Program-made: the position numbers and the translations under genes | The notes under the pieces: model-generated | Told to the model about the DNA's origin: nothing | The model's database searches: none | The model's input: only the letters and a program-made list of their open reading frames with translations | DNA from: an uncultured Pseudomonadota bacterium | GTDB taxonomy: Bacteria > Pseudomonadota > Alphaproteobacteria > Rs-D84 | DNA: 52,551 nt | Direction of reading: 5' to 3' | Assembly: GCA_947307295.1 (NCBI GenBank) | Contig: CAMZIQ010000007.1 | Coordinates: forward strand, 1 to 52,551 | Part shown: positions 7,181 through 15,587 of the stretch, one piece after another | Position numbering within the stretch: the first letter of the stretch is position 1 | Layout of the letters: every line of letters starts with the position of its first letter

Positions 7181-7335
7181 CAGCTCGAGAATCGTTCACT
7201 AAGCACGACCAGAGAGTTCAAACCGCTCAAAAAGAGCGGTTTTTCTTTTGATTTCTAATACTTACTCTGAGTTCGAGAGTCGTGTTTTTCAAAAGTGTCA
7301 TTTTTTGCTGATTTTTGAACTTTTTATGGTATAAT
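7181..7335 (+). repeat. Cassette boundary repeat R6
   Basis: CAGCTCGAGAATCG, a tRNA-end copy AGCACGACCA (about 7202-7211), terminator CCGCTC/GAGCGG, TTTCTAATACTTAC, AGTTCGA ... TTGAACT, and an extended -10, TGG before TATAAT (7330-7335). Confidence 0.85.
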
Positions 7336-7366
7336 TGATATAAAATAACAACAAAAGGTTTATATT

Positions 7367-7948
7367 ATGCGGTTGTATCACTATACACCAAAAGAAAATA
7401 CTGTATTAAAACAAGGTTTGTATTCTTATTCAAGATACCCAAACAAATTAAAAAGAGGATATTCTTTTCCTGCAAAATCAAACAAGAAAAAAGACATAGT
7501 TGCATGGATGGAAAAAATTTTCCCAGGACGCAGCAAGGCAATATCTTGTTTGACAGAACCTATAAAATGGCGCGGTAATGACAATGTTTTAAAAAGTATA
7601 GTTAAACGTTCATCTTTAGTTTCTTTTGAATTAAAAGATTTGATAAAAGCAGGCCTTGTTGAATCAATTTGGTGTCGTGATGATTTGGCACGCAAAGGTC
7701 GTAAATATACTTATGAAAAACATGTACAATATTATCAAAAAGTTACACCCGAAAAAATCGATACATCTTCATTACCTTGGGAAAAAGTTGACATTAACAA
7801 AGAAATAATGTGGGGCGCTGTGCGACATTACATGATTGTTCTAAAAAAAGGTGTTATTCCACCAGAATATTTAAGGTTAGAAAGAAATGATTTAGGATTG
7901 CTTTATAATTTGTCCCAGTTTGTAAAACGATTGTTTAAACATAAATAA
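7367..7948 (+). CDS. Cassette gene 5: hypothetical, possible ART-like fold
   Basis: 193 aa, basic, soluble. It opens with LYHYTPKENTVLKQGLYS, which resembles the first strand of ADP-ribosyltransferase-like proteins such as DarT and RNA 2'-phosphotransferase families (a YHxT motif followed by L..GL). No complete catalytic triad is evident, so this is a weak hint only. Other conserved-looking blocks are IKWRGND and ESIWCRDDLARKG. AAAAGG precedes the ATG and R6 supplies the promoter. It ends three bases from the broken sodC, with no boundary repeat after it, so the array edge is here. Confidence 0.6.
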   Translation: MRLYHYTPKENTVLKQGLYSYSRYPNKLKRGYSFPAKSNKKKDIVAWMEKIFPGRSKAISCLTEPIKWRGNDNVLKSIVKRSSLVSFELKDLIKAGLVESIWCRDDLARKGRKYTYEKHVQYYQKVTPEKIDTSSLPWEKVDINKEIMWGAVRHYMIVLKKGVIPPEYLRLERNDLGLLYNLSQFVKRLFKHK

Positions 7949-7951
7949 TTT

Positions 7952-8332
7952 TCACTCAATCAAACCGCAGGCAATACGCATTCCGCCACCACCCAGCGCA
8001 ACTGGTTCATCGCTGTAATTATCACCACCAGCATGAATCATAACAGAGCGGTTTTTTATTTCTTCGACTTTTAGATTTTTGATTGTAAAAGATGTCTTAA
8101 CTGTGCCATCTGAGGCAACGGTCAAAGCCGGCAAATCTCCTTTGTGTCCATCGGGATTATTCGGTCCCATATGATGTCCTGTTTTATCAGGGTCGTAATG
8201 TCCGCCTGCTTTTAACGCTGGTTGTGTATTTCCATTAGCATCCTCAGACGGATTACAGTCTGGATTTTCGTGAATATAAAAACCGTGTTCACCCGCAGGT
8301 AAATTTTGCAAATCAACATTTACCAAAAGTCC
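7952..8332 (-). pseudogene. sodC: Truncated Cu/Zn superoxide dismutase
   Basis: About 127 codons match SodC from the family block G-L-L-V-N-V-D-L onward. Present are HGFYIHENPDC, GGHYDPDKTGHHMGP, GHKGDLPAL, IHAGGD and LGGGGMRIACG. The signal peptide and the first strands are missing; upstream the frame meets a stop and then the rlpA promoter. The first copper ligand, normally His in HGFHIH, is Tyr here, while the remaining Cu and Zn ligands are kept. There is no ATG; the only start is a TTG without a ribosome site. Probably non-functional: it lacks export and one copper ligand. Loss seems to come from a deletion on the rlpA side. Confidence 0.8.
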
Positions 8333-8366
8333 CGATTGAAAGAATGGTTATTTTTACAAAAAAAAC

Positions 8367-8395
8367 TTGACAAACATATATTTTAGTATTATATT
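8367..8395 (+). promoter_or_regulatory. Sigma-70-type promoter of rlpA
   Basis: TTGACA (8367-8372), 17-base spacer, TATATT (8390-8395). Confidence 0.75.
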
Positions 8396-8425
8396 TTCTA
8401 TAAAAGAATAAAAAGGGATGACGAC

Positions 8426-9055
8426 ATGACTAAATTAAAACATATTAAATATGCATTGATATTTACAGGCGCAACCGCCCTGTTTATTGGCATATTCAAA
8501 AAAACAAACTCTTCCGGCGAACCAATAACAAAGCAACGTGTCACAATAGAATATGATATTTGTTCACCTGATACTAATTACAGCAAAATGGTGAACATTG
8601 CTGAAAATCAATACACAGAAGACACATTATTAGAATCCGTCAGCTCAAAATCATATAAAATAAAAGATAGCACATACTATCTAATGGAAAATGCAGACGG
8701 CTTCGTTGAAACAGGTTTAGCATCTTGGTATGGTCCGAATTTTCACGGCAAAAAAACTGCGTCTGGCGATACATACAACCAATACGAACACACCGCAGCA
8801 CATAAAACACTGCCATTTGGTACTCGTGTTAAGGTTAAAAATCTTGACAACAATGACAGTACCATAGTAGTAATCAATGACCGTGGTCCTTTTGTGGATG
8901 GTCGTATAATTGATTTATCTTATTCTGCCGCCAAAGATTTAGACATTGTCAAAAAAGGTGTCGCCAATGTCGAATTGACTGTGCCAGAGGAAGAACAACC
9001 AACAATCACACCTACTCAAAAAGTCGTTGAATATGCGACATCAAAAGCCAGATAA
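8426..9055 (+). CDS. rlpA: RlpA-like septal lytic transglycosylase
   Basis: 209 aa. A basic N-terminus and one hydrophobic segment (about residues 9-24) anchor or export it. The C-terminal half (about 95-185) is a double-psi beta-barrel: ASWYGPNFHGKKTASGD, HKTLPFGTRVKVKN, VINDRGPFVDGRIIDLS. The catalytic Glu/Asp region of RlpA is present (GRIIDLS). These enzymes cleave denuded glycan strands at the septum. No SPOR domain and no lipobox are seen, making it a short form. AAAAGGGAT precedes the ATG. It has its own TTGACA promoter and is monocistronic. Confidence 0.85.
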   Translation: MTKLKHIKYALIFTGATALFIGIFKKTNSSGEPITKQRVTIEYDICSPDTNYSKMVNIAENQYTEDTLLESVSSKSYKIKDSTYYLMENADGFVETGLASWYGPNFHGKKTASGDTYNQYEHTAAHKTLPFGTRVKVKNLDNNDSTIVVINDRGPFVDGRIIDLSYSAAKDLDIVKKGVANVELTVPEEEQPTITPTQKVVEYATSKAR

Positions 9056-9084
9056 AACCAATAAAAACCCATGCTTTATCTTGT

Positions 9085-9966
9085 TCATGAAATACAAACT
9101 ACACCAATGATAATCAGGACAAAGCAAATCAATTTCTTAGGCCAAGATACATTTATCTCTTGACATCTATAACTACAAATCGGGCGTAATAACATAGCGA
9201 TTGCCAACAAGAACAAAGGTTCAGTCGCATCTATGGCGCTGCTGATTGTTGGTGATAATTTTGAAAGCGCATATACAGAAGTTAATACCGCCAAAAAAGT
9301 TATAAATTCTATCAACACAAATAATTTTACGTTTTTCTTGTAATCTGCAAAATGTCCGCGAATATCTGGTCTTAGTCTTTTGAAAGCTAGAAATATGAAA
9401 ATCAAAGCACCTGAAATCAAATTAGGATAAAACATTGTGTTTACCCATGTTGCGTCTGTTGTCAAAGCCAATTTTGCCAAAACTATGCGGAACGCCAATA
9501 AAAAACTGGATAAAAACATCAAATAAAAAGCCTTGTTAACTTTGAACTTAACGCCCTGCTTTGTCGTCAAAATCAATGATGCTAAGATAACTATGGCAAA
9601 GCCAATATATTGTTGCAAACTCAACACGTCTTTTAAAATCACAAAGGACATAATCGGCACAAAAATCTTGCCAATCGTAAATAAAGACGAAACAATTGAT
9701 GTGTCTGTTTTTTTCAATGCTATATAAAACGGATAAAGGTAAGCTATGTCAATAATTGCCAAAACAAGATAAATCATCCAACATTGCAAAGATGGCATAG
9801 TCGGCAAACCAAAAAACAATAACAAAGGAACAAAAATTGCATTTGTTAAAGACACATAAAAACACATGGTTGCAGGCTTTTTAAACACATCCAGCGATAA
9901 AAAGCTTTCAATCAATACTGAAATCGCAAAAAACAAAGGCGATAAAAAAGCAATGAAATAAATCAT
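9085..9966 (-). CDS. EamA/DMT-family transporter
   Basis: 293 aa with about ten hydrophobic spans in two halves, typical of the drug/metabolite transporter superfamily. Family-like features are SPLFFAISVLIESF at the start, the loop KKTDTSIVSSLFTIGKIFVP in the first repeat and LSKLSPTISSAIDATEPLF in the second, matching the conserved A(S/T)..(L)..PV..(A) ends of EamA repeats. Substrate unknown; relatives export amino acids or metabolites. The start shows no clear ribosome site. It converges with rlpA. Confidence 0.8.
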   Translation of the reverse strand: MIYFIAFLSPLFFAISVLIESFLSLDVFKKPATMCFYVSLTNAIFVPLLLFFGLPTMPSLQCWMIYLVLAIIDIAYLYPFYIALKKTDTSIVSSLFTIGKIFVPIMSFVILKDVLSLQQYIGFAIVILASLILTTKQGVKFKVNKAFYLMFLSSFLLAFRIVLAKLALTTDATWVNTMFYPNLISGALIFIFLAFKRLRPDIRGHFADYKKNVKLFVLIEFITFLAVLTSVYALSKLSPTISSAIDATEPLFLLAIAMLLRPICSYRCQEINVSWPKKLICFVLIIIGVVCIS

Positions 9967-10011
9967 ATTGTTATGCTTATCACATTTAATAATTTAATAC
10001 AAGTTAGACTT

Positions 10012-10040
10012 TTGACATATACATAAAAATATGATAAAAT
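10012..10040 (+). promoter_or_regulatory. Promoter of the 10070 gene
   Basis: TTGACA (10012-10017), 17-base spacer, TAAAAT (10035-10040). Confidence 0.7.
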
Positions 10041-10069
10041 TATAGCAAACAGTACAAAAGGATATAGAT

Positions 10070-10636
10070 ATGTCTAAATTCGTAAAGCCTATCTTTACAA
10101 AAGATGAATTGGATAAAAAAAAGACTGGTATTAATGTTGGGTATAAATATGGCGCTTTGTTGCCTGGTTATGATTTTGAAAGCAAACCTTTGACCAGCAA
10201 ATTTAAACAAGAAATGAGAGCTGCCAAAGAAAGAATAAACGGCACAGCAAAAAAACGCGCACAACATGAAAAGATTAACAGTTTTGGTTGGGCAAAATTG
10301 GGTGGTAATTCGCTTTATTTTGGGCTTAAATGGTCATCTTTGAACGGCATGGGTCCCAGCAGAATCGGTCAAAGTGCAATAAAAAAATACGAACAATTAT
10401 TGGGCTATCTTTTAGAACAAGCAGGATGGAAAGGTATCAAATACGAAGGCGGAGAATACGAAGTTCCTTTGAATAATCCTGATAATATAAAAAACTTATA
10501 CGTTTTGTCGCCATCTATTGGTTTCCATTATAAAGGTATAAGACCTGATTTGGAATTCATGGAAAAAATGGAATTTGAAATAAAATATAAAGGAAATCAA
10601 CAAAATCTACAAAGTTCCCGTGGTGAACACAGTTAA
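10070..10636 (+). CDS. Hypothetical protein, 188 aa
   Basis: Not recognised. Soluble and basic, with no signal or membrane segment. Notable stretches are LGGNSLYFGLKWSSLNGMGPSR and a helix KKYEQLLGYLLEQAGWKGIKYEGGEYEVP. The central Lys/Arg-rich part (KQEMRAAKERINGTAKKRAQ) is probably helical and could bind nucleic acid, which is inference only. AAAAGGATATAGAT precedes the ATG. It has its own promoter and a shared bidirectional terminator with mtaB. Confidence 0.7.
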   Translation: MSKFVKPIFTKDELDKKKTGINVGYKYGALLPGYDFESKPLTSKFKQEMRAAKERINGTAKKRAQHEKINSFGWAKLGGNSLYFGLKWSSLNGMGPSRIGQSAIKKYEQLLGYLLEQAGWKGIKYEGGEYEVPLNNPDNIKNLYVLSPSIGFHYKGIRPDLEFMEKMEFEIKYKGNQQNLQSSRGEHS

Positions 10637-10640
10637 AAAC

Positions 10641-10666
10641 AAAAGACCGCCAAGTGCGGTCTTTTT
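10641..10666. terminator. Bidirectional terminator
   Basis: AAAGACCGC (10642-10650) pairs with GCGGTCTTT (10656-10664), with A- and T-runs on both sides, between convergent genes. Confidence 0.85.
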
Positions 10667-11894
10667 ATTTCATTAATTCACCAATAAATTTATCTTTATC
10701 TATGCTTGTTATCTTGACATTGCATATTGTTTTATCCTGAATTTTTTTGCCCCCTATTTTGATATCTAAATCATCAGGTGTACGTCCTGTGTTATTTTCT
10801 TCCACCAAGACAGATACAGTTTTACCAACCTGTTTTTCCATAAATTTTTTACGATTTTCGTTTGCGATGTCTGATATTGTTTTGACACGTTTCTTAGAAA
10901 TACCATGATTTACCTGATTTGGCATCGTTGCAGCAACCGTATTTGGTCGTGGCGAATATGGAAAAGCGTGGACATGTATCAATCCCATTTCACGAACCAT
11001 TTTTACAGTTTCATTAAATAATTCTTCTGTTTCACCAGGAAATCCACAGATTATATCTGCGCTGAATGATATATCGCCATCAGCTTGCCTTACCAATTCC
11101 ATCAATTTTTTGGAATCATGTCTGCGGCGCATGGCATGCAAGATAGTGTCAGAACCAGACTGCATGGATAAATGCAAGTGTGGCATAAAACGAGAATCTT
11201 GACGCATCAAATTCATTATTTTTGGGACTTCTGGTGAAGCTGGGTCAACAGAAGACAATCGTAAATGCTTTATTTCCGGAACATCAATCAATAACCTTTT
11301 GCAAATATCAGCCAACAATACAGGTTTGCCGTTTTCAATACGAACATATGATGCCGTATCTACACCTGTTAAAACTATTTCATAAAAACCGTTTGCAATC
11401 GCATCACGAACGTCTTTCAAAATTTCTTCGTATGGGAAAGACACATTTGGACCACGCAAAAGACGCGTCACACAATAAGTACAATCATGATTACAGCCAT
11501 TTTGAACCTGAACGAATTTTTTGGATAATTTAGATTCTGTGTCTTTGAATATGTCTATTTTTGAAAAAGATGTGTCAAAATCAGCGTTTCTTAGTGCATC
11601 TGTATACGAAGATAGTTTCATTTTATCCGCATTATCTATGACCAAAACATGCGGAATCGCTTCAAACAAAGCACGATTTCGTGTTGCCCCACATCCTGTC
11701 ACAAAAATAATAGCACTTGGGTTTTCCCGTGATAATTTACGAACAGTCTGAGCACATTGCCGTTCAGCTTCACCCGTGACAGAACAAGTGTTAACAACAA
11801 TGGCTGTATCCACGATGCACGCCAACATTCGTGATATCTTTTCACATTCAAGGGCATTAAGCCGACATCCAAAAGATAATGTTCTTATATTCAT
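10665..11894 (-). CDS. mtaB: tRNA t6A37 methylthiotransferase
   Basis: Radical-SAM methylthiotransferase that converts t6A to ms2t6A at position 37 of tRNAs reading ANN codons. 409 aa with all three domains: N-terminal UPF0004 (FGCRLNALECE and NTCSVTGEAE, two of the three cluster Cys, with TGCGA the third), radical SAM CxxxCxxC in NGCNHDCTYCVTRLLRGP (about residues 133-150), and a C-terminal TRAM-like segment (VGKTVSVLVEENNTGRTPD). FGCRLN plus the RGP form place it with MtaB rather than MiaB or RimO. The gene overlaps the terminator that ends the convergent gene. It shows no strong ribosome site. Confidence 0.92.
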   Translation of the reverse strand: MNIRTLSFGCRLNALECEKISRMLACIVDTAIVVNTCSVTGEAERQCAQTVRKLSRENPSAIIFVTGCGATRNRALFEAIPHVLVIDNADKMKLSSYTDALRNADFDTSFSKIDIFKDTESKLSKKFVQVQNGCNHDCTYCVTRLLRGPNVSFPYEEILKDVRDAIANGFYEIVLTGVDTASYVRIENGKPVLLADICKRLLIDVPEIKHLRLSSVDPASPEVPKIMNLMRQDSRFMPHLHLSMQSGSDTILHAMRRRHDSKKLMELVRQADGDISFSADIICGFPGETEELFNETVKMVREMGLIHVHAFPYSPRPNTVAATMPNQVNHGISKKRVKTISDIANENRKKFMEKQVGKTVSVLVEENNTGRTPDDLDIKIGGKKIQDKTICNVKITSIDKDKFIGELMK

Positions 11895-11975
11895 TTTTTT
11901 ATTTTTCTGCTTGATTTTTTAGCATTCTTAATGCATTATATCGTGGATAAAAAAGATTTCAACAAAGGATTTAAT

Positions 11976-12359
11976 ATGGCACGTGTGACAAATTCTGATA
12001 CTTTACCTTTTGTAGAAAGCCGTTATGAATTGGGAATGTTGGCTTCGCAACGCGTTCGTGATTTGAACGGTGGCGCGGAATCTGTGGTCGAAAAAAACAA
12101 TGACAAATTAACTGTCGTTGCACTACGCGAAATTGCCAGCGGTAAATTAAATGTGGACGATGTTCGTCATGAATTCATCGAATCTTACAAAGAAGCACCT
12201 GCTGTCGTTGATGAAGATGCGGCGCTGGATATTGCTAGCGAAGATCCAATGTTGCGCGAAATTGATGCAGAATTGGAAAATTCTTTGGTAGAAGATACTA
12301 ATGACGGTATCGAAGATGCTGGTGATGATACACCAGATGCATCCGAAGACGAAGAATAA
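11976..12359 (+). CDS. rpoZ: RNA polymerase omega subunit
   Basis: Stabilises and helps assemble RNA polymerase. 127 aa. The core covers residues 1-65: MARVTNSD, RYELGMLASQRVRDLNGGAE and DKLTVVALREIASGKL, matching the alphaproteobacterial family. The tail of about 60 residues is almost entirely acidic (IDAELENSLVED, DDTPDASEDEE), longer than in E. coli. The start at 11976 follows AAAGGATTTAAT; a longer frame upstream has no ribosome site. tRNA-Ser begins 11 bases after the stop, so the two may be co-transcribed. Confidence 0.93.
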   Translation: MARVTNSDTLPFVESRYELGMLASQRVRDLNGGAESVVEKNNDKLTVVALREIASGKLNVDDVRHEFIESYKEAPAVVDEDAALDIASEDPMLREIDAELENSLVEDTNDGIEDAGDDTPDASEDEE

Positions 12360-12370
12360 TCATATAATCC

Positions 12371-12461
12371 GGAGACGTCGCATAGTTGGTCTAGTGCGCC
12401 ACATTGGAAATGTGGTATACTCGCAAGGGTATCAAGGGTTCGAATCCCTTCGTCTCCGCCA
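12371..12461 (+). tRNA. tRNA-Ser(GGA)
   Basis: The acceptor GGAGACG pairs with CGTCTCC, followed by G and an encoded CCA. The anticodon loop TTGGAAA gives GGA, with a long class II variable arm. It sits directly behind rpoZ. Confidence 0.95.
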
Positions 12462-12475
12462 GGAATTAAAATCTT

Positions 12476-12502
12476 AAAACGCCCGCCAATGCGGGTGTTT
12501 TT
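12476..12502 (+). terminator. Terminator of tRNA-Ser
   Basis: CGCCCGC (12480-12486), loop CAAT, GCGGGTG (12491-12497), then a T-run. Confidence 0.85.
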
Positions 12503-12511
12503 GATTTTAAC

Positions 12512-12634
12512 TGGCGGAACGAAGGGATACGCCAGAGTGTTAACGGCACATCAAAGTGCCGTTAGAAAACGAAGTTTTCGTGGGTGTTAACCCACAAACA
12601 CGCATGGTGAATCCGCAGAAGAACAATTAAGAAA
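12512..12634 (+). other. tRNA-anchored hairpin element, copy C (tRNA-Ser)
   Basis: 12512-12528 is the reverse complement of the last 18 bases of the adjacent tRNA-Ser with one base missing. Then comes the same architecture as copies A and B: outer stem CGCCA (12530-12534) with TGGTG (12605-12609), internal loop GA/GCA, and inner stem GTGTT (12537-12541) with AACAC (12597-12601). The loop carries three more hairpins: AACGGCAC/GTGCCGTT, GAAAAC/GTTTTC and GTGGGT/ACCCAC. The 3' flank AATCCGCAGAAGAACAATTA matches the conserved flank of the other copies. No direct tRNA-end copy closes it. Confidence 0.72.
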
Positions 12635-12823
12635 ATGTTAAAAAATGGCAAGGTTCAATCTACCAATAGAGCGTGCAGATATTTCTGGGAAAAATATGGC
12701 TATGATTCCAAAACACTTGAAACAAATGTTCGGATATCAAAACGCAACCCAAACATTGCATATATATACTTACACAAAAATTCTGTCCAGGTAAAAAATT
12801 TAACGCATAATTTTATTCGCTGA
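12635..12823 (+). CDS. Small ORF, 62 aa, doubtful
   Basis: It starts just after the tRNA-linked element and overlaps the 3' end of the ABC exporter by 11 bases on the opposite strand. The composition is protein-like (CRYFWEKYGYDSKTLETNV, RISKRNPNIAYIYL), but no ribosome site precedes the ATG and no family is recognised. It may be the tail of a degraded gene carried with the element. Confidence 0.3.
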   Translation: MLKNGKVQSTNRACRYFWEKYGYDSKTLETNVRISKRNPNIAYIYLHKNSVQVKNLTHNFIR

Positions 12824-14588
12824 TAAATCCACCAGACTGCATTTTCCAAAGGTGTGAATAAATGCCGTTTCGGCGCAACAGTGCTTTGTGCGTGCCGGTT
12901 TCTACGATTTGTCCTTTGTCCAGAACGATAATTCTATCCATATTACGCAAAGTTGATAAACGGTGTGCGATAACCAATGTTGTACGTCCAGATGACAATT
13001 TTCCAAACGCTTCTTGGATAACACTTTCTGTTTCACTATCCAGCGCAGAGGTTGCTTCGTCCAAAATCAATATCGGGGCATTTTTCAAAAACGCACGCGC
13101 AATAGATATACGTTGGCGCTGACCACCAGACAGTTTTATCCCGCGGTCGCCAACAATAGTATCATATTTCTTCGGTGTTGAATTTATAAATTTATCAGCC
13201 GAAGCATTGTGCGCCGCCTGTTTTATTTCTTTATCCGAAGCATTCATATTACCATAAGCAATATTTTCACGTATCGTACGATTAAACATTGTTGTATCTT
13301 GGGGAATAAAAGCAATTTGTTCGCGCAAAGATTCTTGGGTGACATCCCTGATATCCGTACCATCAATATAGATACCACCACGTCCAACATCATAAAAACG
13401 CATCAATAAATTTACCAATGTAGTCTTTCCAGCACCGGACATACCAACTATACCAACACGTTCACCAGCAGCAATTTTAAAAGACAAATTATTCAAAACG
13501 TTTTTGCGACCATATCTAAAACTGACGTTTTTAAAAGTGATTACACCACGTTTGACTTTTAATTTATTCGCCCCTGGTTTATCAACAACACGCAAAGGAG
13601 CAATTAAACCAGCATAAGACCCAGCAGATTTTCCCCACATCTCAAAAAAGTCTCTGGATTCAACAATTAAATTAAATGTTATTGTATCAATACCAATATA
13701 AACGCTTAACACAAATGACACGTCTGCCAAAGACGATTGTCCGTTGGCATACATATAACCAGATAATAATATCAAACACGTCATACCGACCACAGAAACC
13801 CAAAAGTTACCGGGTGCCCAATACCAACGCGATGTAAAGTGTCCGATTCTGGCAGTATGTTCGTATTCGCGTCTGTCTGGTGCAACTGATTCTTGTTCAT
13901 ATTTATCGCGTGCGAAAGATTTCACCACCAAGAAATTAGACAAAGCATCCAACAAACGTCCATGTAAATGATTTAATTTTCGAGCCGAATTTGCAGAAGC
14001 CTTTAAAACACTTTTTACCCGATACGCCCCCCAGATAATACGCCCTGCTGCACCAAGGAAAATCACCACCAGATATTGCCATCCAACCGAAAACAAACCG
14101 CCAGCACTTAATATAAAAGCGACTATCACAGCAGAAAAATTACCAAATATCATCCTAACAACACCCCAAAAACCATTCGCAACACCATCTATTTGCGAAT
14201 TTATTTTACCCGGCATTGAATTAGAATAAAATTCCAAACTCTGTTTAAAAACATAATCGTATAAATCACGAGATATAGCATTATAAGAATGATATCTTAT
14301 CCGACTGTCAAACACAACCCAGCGCATTACACCACCAATCACCAAAGCACTACGAGCAATAACATACATAACGGCCACTGGTAAAATTGCTGCAAAGGCA
14401 TCAGGACCCGAACTGCCTTCTAATGCGGCAACCGTCATTTTTATAAAAAACGCTGGGATTATTGTAAAGCCTGCCGTATCAAAAACAGAAAAGAACATAT
14501 AGAGCCAAGGCCAGCACTTAGCATACTTATAAAGGTTTTTAGCATAAAAACCTAAAACTGTTTGTGGGAAATTTAACATGCGTAACAT
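12813..14588 (-). CDS. ABC exporter, fused membrane and ATPase domains (MsbA-like)
   Basis: Half-transporter of 591 aa that would work as a homodimer exporting lipids or drugs. The N-terminal 330 residues hold six membrane spans of the exporter type. The C-terminal ATPase has Walker A GMSGAGKTT, the Q-loop in FIPQDTTMFN, signature LSGGQRQR, Walker B ILILDEATSALD and the switch His in VIAHRLS. The start at 14588 is chosen because AGGA lies upstream and the alternative TTG nine codons earlier is weak. It is monocistronic. Substrate cannot be read; MsbA-type lipid flipping is one option, multidrug export another. Confidence 0.88.
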   Translation of the reverse strand: MLRMLNFPQTVLGFYAKNLYKYAKCWPWLYMFFSVFDTAGFTIIPAFFIKMTVAALEGSSGPDAFAAILPVAVMYVIARSALVIGGVMRWVVFDSRIRYHSYNAISRDLYDYVFKQSLEFYSNSMPGKINSQIDGVANGFWGVVRMIFGNFSAVIVAFILSAGGLFSVGWQYLVVIFLGAAGRIIWGAYRVKSVLKASANSARKLNHLHGRLLDALSNFLVVKSFARDKYEQESVAPDRREYEHTARIGHFTSRWYWAPGNFWVSVVGMTCLILLSGYMYANGQSSLADVSFVLSVYIGIDTITFNLIVESRDFFEMWGKSAGSYAGLIAPLRVVDKPGANKLKVKRGVITFKNVSFRYGRKNVLNNLSFKIAAGERVGIVGMSGAGKTTLVNLLMRFYDVGRGGIYIDGTDIRDVTQESLREQIAFIPQDTTMFNRTIRENIAYGNMNASDKEIKQAAHNASADKFINSTPKKYDTIVGDRGIKLSGGQRQRISIARAFLKNAPILILDEATSALDSETESVIQEAFGKLSSGRTTLVIAHRLSTLRNMDRIIVLDKGQIVETGTHKALLRRNGIYSHLWKMQSGGFISE

Positions 14589-14643
14589 TGTGACACAATT
14601 CCTGATTTTTATCAAGGACTATTTTTAGCGCTTTAGATAAATA

Positions 14644-14671
14644 TTGACATTTTATATTTTTGTATTACATT
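14644..14671 (+). promoter_or_regulatory. Promoter of the DUF3419 gene
   Basis: TTGACA (14644-14649), 16-base spacer with a T-tract, TACATT (14666-14671). Confidence 0.6.
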
Positions 14672-14697
14672 ATGTTTGATAACCAAAAATAAAAAAA

Positions 14698-15522
14698 ATG
14701 AAACCTGATATTAATGATGCAAAAGAATATTTTTCTACCACCATCGCTTCAAATGGGGCTTTTTCACCGTATTCTACAGCATATGCTGTGACTAATGAAA
14801 ATTTGCGTTATGATTTAACATTTATGCCAAAAGAAACAGAAAATGCCTTGGTTGTTGCTGCATCTGGCGACCATCCAATGTTCACTGCATTAAACGGTGC
14901 AAAAAATATTGATACTTTTGATTTATCTTATAATGCTAAATTAATCATGGATATAAAAACAGCTGCTTTGAAATTATTAAATTGCCAAGAATATTGTAAA
15001 CTGATATCTGATATTCACAGTTCATGCGATATATCCAGTGTTGATAATGCTCAAAAAATAATAGATATATTGCCAGTTGAAGAACAACATTATATCAACG
15101 AAATGCGTGGTTATAAACTGTTTTGTCATGGGCTTCATCCATCTGGATATATTATTACAAAGCCACTGCCAACCCAAGAAGAATACGATAAAATGCGCGA
15201 AATTATTACCAAGTCGTTTAATTTCATTTGGTCAAACATTACATGTTTACATACTAAATTGGATAAATCTTATGATTTTATACATCTGTCGAACATATTA
15301 GATTACATAAATATAAAAGAAAGCGGACAAATTCTTATTTCTTTGATGGAACACACGCAACCTGGTGCCGTCATCTGTTTGAAAATGACTTTTTATCCCC
15401 CTCTTCGCGTTCTTAGCCAACATAAAGAATTTTATAAAATGTTTTTAACCGGTAATAAATGGAAGATGTTACCGCCCCAATCAAAATACGATAGTCTTTA
15501 TGTGATGCAACGTGTAAAATAA
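14698..15522 (+). CDS. DUF3419 / BtaA-like aminocarboxypropyl transferase
   Basis: 274 aa. VVAASGDHPMFTALNGAKN followed by IDTFDLSYNAKLIMDIKTAAL reproduces the SAM-binding start of the DUF3419 family, in which BtaA moves the 3-amino-3-carboxypropyl group of SAM to diacylglycerol for betaine lipids. Later YDFIHLSNILDYI matches the family's strand 4 with its SNI motif. Only about two thirds of BtaA length is present and no BtaB methyltransferase lies nearby, so the substrate may differ. No ribosome site is visible before the ATG, which follows an A-rich leader. Confidence 0.7.
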   Translation: MKPDINDAKEYFSTTIASNGAFSPYSTAYAVTNENLRYDLTFMPKETENALVVAASGDHPMFTALNGAKNIDTFDLSYNAKLIMDIKTAALKLLNCQEYCKLISDIHSSCDISSVDNAQKIIDILPVEEQHYINEMRGYKLFCHGLHPSGYIITKPLPTQEEYDKMREIITKSFNFIWSNITCLHTKLDKSYDFIHLSNILDYINIKESGQILISLMEHTQPGAVICLKMTFYPPLRVLSQHKEFYKMFLTGNKWKMLPPQSKYDSLYVMQRVK

Positions 15523-15535
15523 ACACAGCGATATC

Positions 15536-15563
15536 TTGACACTGTATTTTTTGTGTCTATAAT
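15536..15563 (+). promoter_or_regulatory. Promoter of the 15588 gene
   Basis: TTGACA (15536-15541), 16-base spacer, TATAAT (15558-15563). Confidence 0.8.
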
Positions 15564-15587
15564 GTTGGAACTGAAAAAGGATTTGAT

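Noticed and set aside
3036..7335. CRISPR array
   Set aside because: Units are 0.2-1.1 kb apart with genes between, repeats contain terminators and promoters, and no cas genes are present.
3036..7335. Classical integron
   Set aside because: No integrase gene or attI, the repeats lack attC R/L box signatures as I know them, and the junctions are tRNA-derived. The analogy is only functional.
7367..7948. DarT-like DNA ADP-ribosyltransferase
   Set aside because: Only the first YHxT-like motif fits. No partner antitoxin macrodomain and no clear catalytic Glu; kept as a weak hint.
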